Made by a program: the position numbers and the translations under genes. A DNA stretch of 10,289 bases from Scatosoma sp045656625 (GTDB taxonomy: Bacteria; Bacillota; Clostridia; Christensenellales; Borkfalkiaceae). The notes beneath the pieces are model-generated. The model worked only from the letters and a program-made list of their open reading frames with translations, was not told the origin of the DNA and did not search any database. Numbering within the stretch: the stretch's first letter is position 1; every line of letters begins with the position of its first letter. This document shows positions 4,123 to 10,289 of this stretch, in pieces. Location of the stretch: positions 1 through 10,289 of the forward strand of contig JAZORL010000037.1 in the NCBI GenBank assembly GCA_045656625.1. Direction: 5' to 3'.

Positions 4123-6295
4123 CAAGCACGAATACGTATTTGTTCCCTGTATTTTCTTGGGATATAATCGTTTTGCCAGCAAAAGCGAATTCGATATCAA
4201 AATCCCCCGTTTGTACTACTTCCATGTGAACGTTGTCGCCCACATAGTGCCATTCGACCTGCACCTCGCCCTTTTCAAAGGCATAGCTACCCTTTGCGTA
4301 GTCAAACTGCTTTGAAATTACAGGCGCAATGCGCAAGCCTTTCCCTTCACACGGCTGAATCCCTAAAACATAAGAGTACAGCCAATATACGCACGAACCA
4401 AGCGAATAATGGTTGAAGGAGTTCATGGACGGATTGAAAAAGCCCTTATCCGCCGTGTAGCCATTCCAACGCTCCCAAATCGTCGTTGCGCCGTTGATAA
4501 CGCTGTATCCCCAAGACGGGTACTGCGTGTTTTTCATCAGTTTATACGCAAGCTCCACTTCGCCGATATCGCAAAGCACAGGCAAGAGGAATCTTACCCC
4601 GATAAAGCCCGTTGTGAGCGTATCGTCCTGACGAGAAATCGTTTGCACGAGCGGCTTGCGAATTTCGTCGCCCGACATAAATTCCGCCACGTACGCCACC
4701 AAATACGCCGTTTGCGTATCACTGATGACAAGTCCACGTTCATCTACCAAATGCTTGCGGAACGCTGCCTTAGCTTTGCTGTGCAATTCTTGATACTCCG
4801 TAGCGTCCTCGCCCATAATTTTGCACATTTTTGCGACCAACAGCAAGGAATAGCCATAGAAACATTGCATCATCACCGTCTTATCCGTTTCTTCCTTGAC
4901 GGAAAGCCAATCACCGTACGTAAACAAACCGTCCACTACGTTTTCCTTGTTGAGATGCGCTTTATAAAAATCAATCCACTTTTTCGCTTGGGGCAAATTC
5001 TCTTCCAGTATTGTCTTATCGCCGTAGAAAAGATAATGCATATAGGGAATTACCGCCACTGCATCCCCCCAACAAGGACTGCCGCTCCTTTCTTGGGTCA
5101 CCCAAAGGAACATCGGCACAAAAGAAGGTGCCGCGCCGTTTTCCTCACAGTCCGCACGCAGAGCCTGCATATAATTGCGATAGAATCGCTTGCAGTTTGC
5201 GTTGTACATCGCACTGTCGCAGAAAATCTGCGTATCCCCCGTCCAGCCCAAGCGCTCATCACGTTGCGGACAATCGGTCGGCACGGAAATGAAATTCCCC
5301 AGCTGCCCCCAATAAGCGTTTTGATATACCTTATTCACGACTTTATCCGAGCATTCGAAATAGCCCGTTCTCTTAAGACCTTGCGAAAGGACCAACCCGA
5401 CGATATCCGTGATTTCCACTTCGTCCAAGCTACCGTTTGCCACCGAAATTTCCGCATAACGGAACCCGTGATAGGTAAACTTCGGCTCAAAGCGGCAAAC
5501 TTCGTCCGACAACACCAATACGTCCGTACAATGCGCACTACGAAGATTCTCTATATACAATTCCCCTGCAAGAGAAAGCATTTCCGCATGGCGAACAGTC
5601 ACCTTCAAACCCTTTTTCCCTTTTGCGGAAAAATTCAATACGCCTGCAAAGTTTTGCCCAAAATCCAAAAGAATGGAATTTTTCTTTCTCGTCTGCGTCG
5701 GGTAAAGCTTCTCCACACAAACGACCGGCTCCATATCGTACGGCTTGAAAGTGCGCTCCTCTACAACGCATTTCGCCGAAGGAAGCGTATCGTACCGTGC
5801 AAAACCGTCGATTTTTTTATTCGCGTCCACGTATTCCCCATCGAAAAAGTCCGCGTATTCGATCTCCGAATTGTACGCCTTCCACGCCTCATCCGTCTCT
5901 ATCATTTCCTCCGAGCCGTCCTCGTAAACAAGACGTATTTCCGCATACAAACGGGTTTCCGCGCCGAAAATCTCACGCTTTGCGATATAGCCGAGTCTGC
6001 CGGCAAACCAACCGTCGCCTACCGTCACGCTAATGCGATTTTCCGTAGCGATATAATCGGTAAGATCGTATGAACAAAGCATAACGAACTTGTTATAATT
6101 GGTATAACCCGGCATAAAATATTCGTCAATTTCCTTGCCGTTGATTTCTACACGAAAAATCCCCAAAGCGGAAATTTTCAATTCCGCTTTTATAACTTTT
6201 TTATTGCAATAGAAACGACGGATAAACCGCGTCAACGGCATCCCCATCAATCCTTTATCGTTTTTTTTGCCATTTTTATGTATTGTAATCCACAT
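4118..6295 (-). CDS. Alpha-L-rhamnosidase, glycoside hydrolase family 78
   Basis: A 725-residue protein from the ATG at 6295. GH78 enzymes release terminal alpha-L-rhamnose from plant glycosides and polysaccharides by an inverting mechanism. Residues ~30-200 form the N-terminal beta-sandwich (RVEINGKEID; YDLTDYI; VTVGDGWFAGRLGY). Residues ~205-305 form the second beta domain (LDFGQNFAGVL; FTYHGFRYAEI). Residues ~310-645 form the (alpha/alpha)6 catalytic barrel and the rest a C-terminal beta domain. The signature PTDCPQRDERLGWTGD gives D341, E347 (expected general acid), W351 and D354; TTIWERW gives E608 (expected general base). There is no signal peptide, so it should act in the cytoplasm on imported oligosaccharides. 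The frame extends 36 codons upstream to 6403, but that part is AT-repeat and promoter sequence. The start at 6295 has AAGAGG 7 bases upstream and begins MWIT, as typical for the family. The stop codon lies at the edge of the AraC fragment. Confidence 0.94.
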   Translation of the reverse strand: MWITIHKNGKKNDKGLMGMPLTRFIRRFYCNKKVIKAELKISALGIFRVEINGKEIDEYFMPGYTNYNKFVMLCSYDLTDYIATENRISVTVGDGWFAGRLGYIAKREIFGAETRLYAEIRLVYEDGSEEMIETDEAWKAYNSEIEYADFFDGEYVDANKKIDGFARYDTLPSAKCVVEERTFKPYDMEPVVCVEKLYPTQTRKKNSILLDFGQNFAGVLNFSAKGKKGLKVTVRHAEMLSLAGELYIENLRSAHCTDVLVLSDEVCRFEPKFTYHGFRYAEISVANGSLDEVEITDIVGLVLSQGLKRTGYFECSDKVVNKVYQNAYWGQLGNFISVPTDCPQRDERLGWTGDTQIFCDSAMYNANCKRFYRNYMQALRADCEENGAAPSFVPMFLWVTQERSGSPCWGDAVAVIPYMHYLFYGDKTILEENLPQAKKWIDFYKAHLNKENVVDGLFTYGDWLSVKEETDKTVMMQCFYGYSLLLVAKMCKIMGEDATEYQELHSKAKAAFRKHLVDERGLVISDTQTAYLVAYVAEFMSGDEIRKPLVQTISRQDDTLTTGFIGVRFLLPVLCDIGEVELAYKLMKNTQYPSWGYSVINGATTIWERWNGYTADKGFFNPSMNSFNHYSLGSCVYWLYSYVLGIQPCEGKGLRIAPVISKQFDYAKGSYAFEKGEVQVEWHYVGDNVHMEVVQTGDFDIEFAFAGKTIISQENTGNKYVFVLA

Positions 6296-6302
6296 AAAAC
6301 TG

Positions 6303-6308
6303 CCTCTT
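6303..6308 (-). promoter_or_regulatory. Ribosome binding site deciding the rhamnosidase start
   Basis: AAGAGG on the minus strand, 7 bases before the ATG at 6295. It supports this start over the upstream in-frame ATG at 6403, which lies upstream of the promoter. Confidence 0.7.
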
Positions 6309-6328
6309 TTGATAAAATTTCGTACATT

Positions 6329-6382
6329 ATTATATATTAAATTATATAGTAAGCCATTATATATTAAATTATATATTAAGCC
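6329..6382. repeat. 27-bp tandem repeat, two copies, over the rhamnosidase promoter
   Basis: Copies at 6329-6355 and 6356-6382 are directly adjacent and differ only at 6349 (G) versus 6376 (T). On the minus strand each copy carries TATAAT-like boxes, so the duplication multiplies potential -10 elements between the -35 box and the gene. Confidence 0.95.
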
Positions 6383-6396
6383 GATTGACCTGTCAA
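6368..6396 (-). promoter_or_regulatory. Consensus sigma-A promoter of the rhamnosidase gene
   Basis: On the minus strand TTGACA (6391-6396), a 17-base spacer and TATAAT (6368-6373), both perfect consensus. The -10 box lies in the upstream copy of the 27-bp repeat, about 73 bases before the ATG. Confidence 0.85.
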
Positions 6397-6397
6397 T
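6384..6397. promoter_or_regulatory. Palindromic operator candidate over the -35 box
   Basis: ATTGACAGGTCAAT read on the minus strand: perfect 6-base arms around AG. It covers the whole -35 box and the first spacer bases, where a bound repressor would block RNA polymerase. The cognate regulator is unknown. Confidence 0.5.
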
Positions 6398-6400
6398 ACG

Positions 6401-6439
6401 CATTTTATTGTTTTTTTAATCCAAATTATTGTTTTTTTA
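6401..6439. promoter_or_regulatory. Two direct repeats at 21-bp spacing upstream of the promoter
   Basis: CATTTTATTGTTTTTTTA (6401-6418) and CAAATTATTGTTTTTTTA (6422-6439) match at 16 of 18 positions, exactly 21 bp apart (two helical turns). They lie directly upstream of the -35 box on the minus strand. This fits either paired half-sites for an AraC-type activator or phased A-tracts acting as an UP element. Confidence 0.5.
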
Positions 6440-6605
6440 TGATTTTATAATTTTGAATACAATTTTTTCAAAAAATGATACTTTATCTTTTACGCAGAAC
6501 CGATTAAAAAGTTCCCCCTTATGACTTCCCTTAACACTTGCTCTAAACAAGCAAAATCATATATGCAGGTATGCGTTGAACGTATTTTAAGCGGTAAAAG
6601 TAAAC
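6440..6605. other. Intergenic stretch with no recognisable gene
   Basis: AT-rich sequence between the upstream rhamnosidase control elements and the terminator of the membrane-protein gene. It holds a small palindrome ATTTTTTCAAAAAAT near 6462 and an 18-base copy of part of the spoVT terminator hairpin at 6565-6582. I see no open reading frame with a ribosome binding site. Confidence 0.6.
6565..6582 (+). repeat. 18-base partial copy of the spoVT terminator hairpin
   Basis: GCAGGTATGCGTTGAACG is identical to 3849-3866, the left arm and loop of the hairpin after spoVT. The right arm is not preserved (TATTTT instead of CATACC), so the hairpin cannot form here. It suggests a dispersed palindromic element rather than a simple terminator. 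Confidence 0.75.
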
Positions 6606-6636
6606 AAAAAAAGCGGACCGAAAGTCCGCTTTTTTT
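6606..6636 (-). terminator. Strong terminator of the fhs-glnS-membrane protein unit
   Basis: Seven A, GCGGAC, loop CGAAA, GTCCGC, seven T: a symmetrical hairpin with 13 paired bases. It begins 14 bases beyond the stop codon of the membrane-protein gene and can work on both strands. Confidence 0.95.
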
Positions 6637-6649
6637 CACGTTATAGCGA

Positions 6650-7879
6650 TTAAGCAAATTTCAATAAGTATTTATCGCAAATATCCTTCATGAACACTTC
6701 CACCACTTCGTAGAAGCCGTTTGCAAGAGATGCGCGTTCGCTGAAAATTTCACTCGCATAGAAGATTCCGCAATATTCAAGCGCATAGAGTACCGACCAA
6801 ATCGCAATACAGATCGCACAGCCGATTGCAAAGAACAAAATACAAGCGAGAATACCGTCTACCACACGCAAAGGTTTCACACTCTTCACTCCCTTCACGA
6901 GCTTGTTGAATGCAATGCCAAGCAAAACGAATACGACGATAGAAAGGACACCCATAAGCACCGCCGCCAAGATTTTACCAAGCACCTGGCTGTATTCCGT
7001 GCCTTTGAACAGGTGAATACATCTTGACACAAAGCTGCTCAAGAAATGCCAATCCCCTTCGGCAACCTTCATAAAGGGCAGTACGCAGCAAGCAACAAAC
7101 GCTGCCGTGCCGCCAATGGGAATAATCAAAATGCGCATCATAGATGCGAAGCCTTTCTTATAGCCGTAGAACGCAACGCCGAAAATGATACCAATCGTAA
7201 GGAAATCAAGTACGTACCCTCTCGAGTATTTCAACGCTTCTACAACCCATTCTTTTTCAAAAATTTCCCCAAATGCGCCCCTCGAAAGCTTCGTCGCACT
7301 CACCACGAAAAGAGAGATTGCAACGATTACAGCAAGTACCATTGCAGCGTTAATCATGCACGCAATACCACCCATAATACGGGTGAATACTCGGGGTTTC
7401 CCGTAGCCAATCTTTTTCGGTCTTTTGCCGAAATAATCGTCCGAATAGTATTCGTCGTCGAAGTTATCGCCGTCTTCTTCATATTCAAAGCCGTAGCCGT
7501 CGTAGGATATACGGGTTTTTCTCTTAACGTATTTAATTCTCGGGCGCAAGCATGCGTTGAAAATGAGTTGCACGATCAAGGTAATCACAATCGCAGCAAG
7601 AGCAATCGTCATCGACGTCGCAAAGCCTACGAATTCCGCCTTAAAAATATCCGCATAGGCGTCTTTTAAGGGCAACTTGTCGGCAAAGTTGTAATCGATT
7701 ACCGCAAACAAAACGCCAGCAATCAACCAAAACATACCGCCCCAGCATACTCTGCGGAAGCCCTTTTTAAGCCCCACAAAAAACGCAATAAGCAAAATCA
7801 CGCCACAAGCGATTGCAACGATCATAGGCAATTTCGCCGCAACGTCCGATAACGTTAAAAGTGCATGGAAAGGAATCAT
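6650..7879 (-). CDS. Polytopic membrane protein with two CvpA-like halves
   Basis: A 409-residue protein with about eight membrane segments (approx. 18-37, 45-63, 87-110, 167-195, 224-240, 248-270, 303-326, 340-367). The two halves resemble each other and the CvpA (colicin V production) fold. Each has TM1, then GLKKGFRR (36-43) or GYKKGFASMMR (239-249), then TM2, TM3, a loop, and a final helix with RIMGGIACMI (168-177) or RVVDGILACI (338-347). CvpA itself is a single unit of ~160-200 residues, so this would be a duplicated version. The loop before TM4 (126-150) is unusually rich in Tyr, Asp and Glu. AAGGAG lies 8 bases before the ATG. It is the last gene of the unit, 55 bases after glnS. The CvpA relation is my reading of the pattern; the function is unknown. 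Confidence 0.85.
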   Translation of the reverse strand: MIPFHALLTLSDVAAKLPMIVAIACGVILLIAFFVGLKKGFRRVCWGGMFWLIAGVLFAVIDYNFADKLPLKDAYADIFKAEFVGFATSMTIALAAIVITLIVQLIFNACLRPRIKYVKRKTRISYDGYGFEYEEDGDNFDDEYYSDDYFGKRPKKIGYGKPRVFTRIMGGIACMINAAMVLAVIVAISLFVVSATKLSRGAFGEIFEKEWVVEALKYSRGYVLDFLTIGIIFGVAFYGYKKGFASMMRILIIPIGGTAAFVACCVLPFMKVAEGDWHFLSSFVSRCIHLFKGTEYSQVLGKILAAVLMGVLSIVVFVLLGIAFNKLVKGVKSVKPLRVVDGILACILFFAIGCAICIAIWSVLYALEYCGIFYASEIFSERASLANGFYEVVEVFMKDICDKYLLKFA

Positions 7880-7905
7880 ATTCTTATCTCCTTTTTCTAT
7901 TCCTT

Positions 7906-7920
7906 ACCCCTTTTCGGGGT
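7906..7920 (-). terminator. Small hairpin between glnS and the membrane-protein gene
   Basis: ACCCC (7906-7910) and GGGGT (7916-7920) form a 5-bp stem with a GAAAA loop on the minus strand. There is no T-run after it, so it is more likely an attenuating or processing hairpin than a full terminator. Confidence 0.3.
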
Positions 7921-7934
7921 TTAGAGTGCTAAAT

Positions 7935-9569
7935 TTATTTATTGAAGTTATCCTTCAAGGAAACGATTTCGGAAAGGACCAAACCGCCCTTTTCATCTTT
8001 ACATTTCTTATAATACCCAACGCGCATAAGCTGGAAGGCTTTTCCATCCTCGCTTTCGCCGAGATACGGCTCTGCTTTGCCGTAGAAAATGTGTTCGCTG
8101 TCCAAGTTCATTCTTTCGGTGAAATCTTGTCCTGCATACTCCGCATCTTTCAAAAGGGGCGCATACTTGCGAATCTCTACGTCTAAGCCCGTCTTACCAT
8201 CTACCCATTGAATCGTACCCTTCACCTTGATACCGCTCGTATCGTTCGAGGAGCGGCTTTCAGGGATATACGAGCATTTCAACTCGACCACGGCACCCTC
8301 ATTATCCGTAATTACCTCATCACAATGGATAATATACGCACCCTTCAAGCGCACGTAGCCGTCCGGCTTTAAGCGTTGATATTTCGGGGGCGGTACAACC
8401 GCAAAGTCCGCTCTATCGATATATACCGTATTCGAGAACGCCACCTTTCTCGTGCCAAGCTCAGGCTTTAAGGGATGAATTGCGGAATCGAGAAGTTCTT
8501 CCCCTTCGTAATTCGTAATCGTCACCTTCAAGGGTTCGAGCACCGCCATTGCGCGCTCTGCGTTTTCGTTGAGATTGTCACGAATGCAAGCTTCCAAATA
8601 GGAAAGCTGACATTCGGAATTCGCCTTTACAATACCAATCTTGGTGCAAAAATCCAAGAGTGCTTCGGGGGGTACGCCGCGATTGCGAAGACCGGTCACC
8701 GTCGGCATACGAGGATCGTCCCAGCCGTGCACGTGGTTTTCTTCTACCAAGCGTTTCAAGTAGCGCTTGGACATTACCGTGTTCGTAATGGCAAGTCTTG
8801 CAAACTCGATTTGACGAGGCTTCGGCGCAAAGCCGAGCTGAATCCCGACCCAATCGTAAAGAGGTCTGTGATCCTCAAATTCAAGGGTACAGAGGGAATG
8901 CGTCACCCCTTGCAAATAGTCGCAAATCGGGTGCGCGTAGTCGTACATAGGATAGATACACCACTTATCCCCCGTGCGGTGATGGGTACTGCGCAAAATG
9001 CGGTAAATAACGGGGTCACGCATATTCATATTCGGCGAGGACATATCAATCTTCGCACGAAGACACTTGCTTCCGTCGGGATATTTCCCCGCTTTCATTT
9101 CACGGAAAAGCTGCAAATTTTCTTCCACGCTGCGGTTTCTATAAGGGCTTTCCTTACCCGCTTCCGTGAGCGTACCGCGCGTCGCGCTAATTTCCTCGGG
9201 GGAAAGATCGCAAACAAAGGCTTTACCGTCCGTAATTAATTTTTCCGCATACTCGTAAATGGTATCGAAGAAATCGGATGCGTACACCTCTTTCGCCCAA
9301 TCGTAGCCAATCCAAGCGATATCCTTGCGGATTGCGTCGACAAACTCCGTTTTTTCCTTGGACGGATTGGTATCGTCGAAGAAAAGGTTGCACTTGCCTT
9401 CGTACTTTTTCGCCGTGCCAAAGTTGACGAGCATACTCTTGACGTGCCCGATATGCAAATAGCCGTTCGGTTCGGGCGGGAAACGAGTTTGTACTGCGGA
9501 AATCTTCCCGTTTTCGATATCGTCGTTAATAATTTGTTCTATAAAATTCGTCGCTTCAATCGTTTTCAT
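7935..9569 (-). CDS. glnS: Glutaminyl-tRNA synthetase
   Basis: A 544-residue class I aminoacyl-tRNA synthetase that charges tRNA-Gln with glutamine in the cytoplasm. The N-terminal catalytic part begins TNFIEQIINDD, followed by RFPPEPNGYLHIGH with the HIGH motif at 39-42. VMSKR at 265-269 is the KMSKS-equivalent motif. DDPRMPTVTGLRNRGVPPEAL (from 284) is the GlnRS-type connector, distinguishing it from GluRS. The C-terminal beta-barrel anticodon-binding domains fill the remainder, and the total matches the family (~550). The frame can be read 17 codons further from a TTG at 9620, but family alignment favours the ATG at 9569, preceded by a purine-rich AGAGAGAGA. It lies 66 bases after fhs, in the same direction. 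A dedicated GlnRS means the cell need not make Gln-tRNA only through Glu-tRNA-Gln amidotransferase. Confidence 0.96.
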   Translation of the reverse strand: MKTIEATNFIEQIINDDIENGKISAVQTRFPPEPNGYLHIGHVKSMLVNFGTAKKYEGKCNLFFDDTNPSKEKTEFVDAIRKDIAWIGYDWAKEVYASDFFDTIYEYAEKLITDGKAFVCDLSPEEISATRGTLTEAGKESPYRNRSVEENLQLFREMKAGKYPDGSKCLRAKIDMSSPNMNMRDPVIYRILRSTHHRTGDKWCIYPMYDYAHPICDYLQGVTHSLCTLEFEDHRPLYDWVGIQLGFAPKPRQIEFARLAITNTVMSKRYLKRLVEENHVHGWDDPRMPTVTGLRNRGVPPEALLDFCTKIGIVKANSECQLSYLEACIRDNLNENAERAMAVLEPLKVTITNYEGEELLDSAIHPLKPELGTRKVAFSNTVYIDRADFAVVPPPKYQRLKPDGYVRLKGAYIIHCDEVITDNEGAVVELKCSYIPESRSSNDTSGIKVKGTIQWVDGKTGLDVEIRKYAPLLKDAEYAGQDFTERMNLDSEHIFYGKAEPYLGESEDGKAFQLMRVGYYKKCKDEKGGLVLSEIVSLKDNFNK

Positions 9570-9635
9570 AATCTCTCTCTTAATATTATTGCATTGAAGA
9601 TTACCTTCATCAGTTGCCAACAGCTTAAAAGGGTT

Positions 9636-10289
9636 TTACGATAACCCCACAATCGTGCCATCGGAAAGCAAATCAATCTTTTCCGCCGCCGGATGCGCAC
9701 CAAGACCGGGCATCAGCATAATCTTGCCGGCAATCGCTACGATAAACCCTGCGCCGCCCTTTAACACAATGTCACGCACCGTCACACGAAAACCCTCGGG
9801 TCTACCCAAAAGCTCGGCGTTGTCGGAAAGGGAGTATTGCGTTTTCGCAATAATCACAGGCAAATTGCCGCAACCCTTTTCCTCAATCGTCTTAATCTTT
9901 GCAAGCGCTTCTTCGGAAAAATCTACGCCGTCAGCGCCGTAAATCTTCTTCGCCACGTTCTCTATCTTTTCGCATACCCCTTCGTCAAGCTCGTAGGGAT
10001 GGCAAAGCTTGGACGGAATTTCGCAAGCCTTTACGACTTCTTCCGCAAGCTCCTTGCCGCCTTCGCCCCCTTTCAAGAATACGTCGGTAAATACCGCTAC
10101 CGAACCCGCTTCTTGCACCGTCTTGATAACAAAATCCGTCTCCGCTTGCGTATCCGTAAAGAAACGGTTCATCGCTACGACAACGGGTTTTTTGTACACG
10201 TTTTTCACGTTCTCAATATGCTTCAAAAGGTTGGGCATACCCTTTGCAAGCGCGTCCAAATTCTCTTCGGAAAGATTTGCTTTTTCGGC
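9636..10289 (-). CDS. fhs: Formate-tetrahydrofolate ligase, C-terminal part (5' end outside window)
   Basis: The last 217 residues of an enzyme of about 556; the frame is open to the window edge, so the start is not visible. The enzyme joins formate to tetrahydrofolate using ATP to give 10-formyl-THF, feeding purine synthesis and one-carbon metabolism, or acetogenesis in some clostridia. Family-typical stretches are NLLKHIENVKN, KPVVVAMNRFFTDTQAE, CEKIENVAKKIYGADGV, the region around LPVIIAKTQYSLSDN, and GAGFIVAIAGKIMLMPGLGAHPAA near the C-terminus. It ends GTIVGLS, as expected. It is the first visible gene of a minus-strand run with glnS and the CvpA-like protein. Confidence 0.96.
   Translation of the reverse strand, partial: AEKANLSEENLDALAKGMPNLLKHIENVKNVYKKPVVVAMNRFFTDTQAETDFVIKTVQEAGSVAVFTDVFLKGGEGGKELAEEVVKACEIPSKLCHPYELDEGVCEKIENVAKKIYGADGVDFSEEALAKIKTIEEKGCGNLPVIIAKTQYSLSDNAELLGRPEGFRVTVRDIVLKGGAGFIVAIAGKIMLMPGLGAHPAAEKIDLLSDGTIVGLS

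Noticed and set aside
4409..6073. A 554-codon open frame on the plus strand opposite the rhamnosidase gene
   Set aside because: It lies entirely antisense to a clear GH78 gene with catalytic motifs, has no recognisable domain and is rich in Arg and His, as expected for an antisense shadow of a biased coding sequence.
6296..6403. N-terminal extension of the rhamnosidase by 36 codons
   Set aside because: The extension is translated AT-repeat and promoter sequence (YNLIYN repeated). The -35 and -10 boxes lie within it, and a proper ribosome binding site and family-like start are at 6295.
8475..9239. A 254-codon plus-strand open frame opposite glnS
   Set aside because: It is fully antisense to a well-conserved GlnRS and its translation shows no domain.
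9570..9620. N-terminal extension of GlnRS from a TTG
   Set aside because: The 17 extra residues do not resemble the family, whose N-terminus aligns with the ATG at 9569.
9620..9655. Terminator at the end of fhs
   Set aside because: Only a 5-bp stem (GGGTT/AACCC) overlapping the stop codon with a short T-run can be drawn; it is too weak to call.

Overview
The window reads as chromosomal DNA of a member of the Clostridia (Bacillota), probably a gut-type uncultivated lineage. Evidence: a SpoVT sporulation regulator (AbrB plus GAF-like layout), strong AAGGAG ribosome binding sites, near-consensus sigma-A promoters with 17-bp spacers, an AT-rich intergenic background, and bacterial GlnRS and formate-tetrahydrofolate ligase. 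Placement below class is inference.

Layout, left to right. 1-665 (minus): 5' part of a lipoprotein gene of unknown function, divergent from 853-1710 (plus), a HAD-superfamily phosphatase-like protein; both promoters are visible between them. 1711-2142: a tRNA-Leu with anticodon AAG on the minus strand, its consensus promoter and terminator hairpin, a second copy (75 of 77 bases) of the terminator region 217 bp away, and between them hairpins and short matches to the tRNA 3' end. 2355-3096: a decayed beta-mannosidase (GH2) gene lacking its 5' part and carrying an internal deletion. 3295-3840: spoVT, with terminators on both sides. 3917-4122: a fragment of an AraC-type regulator, converging on and touching the 3' end of an intact GH78 alpha-L-rhamnosidase gene (4118-6295, minus). 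The rhamnosidase has an elaborate upstream region: a consensus promoter, a palindrome over the -35 box, a 27-bp tandem repeat across the -10 region, and two A/T-rich repeats exactly 21 bp apart upstream. 6650-10289 (minus): a housekeeping block of formate-tetrahydrofolate ligase (partial), glutaminyl-tRNA synthetase and a polytopic membrane protein with two CvpA-like halves, closed by a strong terminator.

Functionally, the middle looks like a plant-glycan utilisation region in decay: the rhamnosidase is intact, while the mannosidase and the AraC regulator are remnants. The right-hand block looks like a co-transcribed housekeeping unit. I see no CRISPR array, transposase, integrase or phage gene. 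The most unusual material is the duplicated tRNA-flanking segment and the rhamnosidase control region; I do not see a complete undescribed system.
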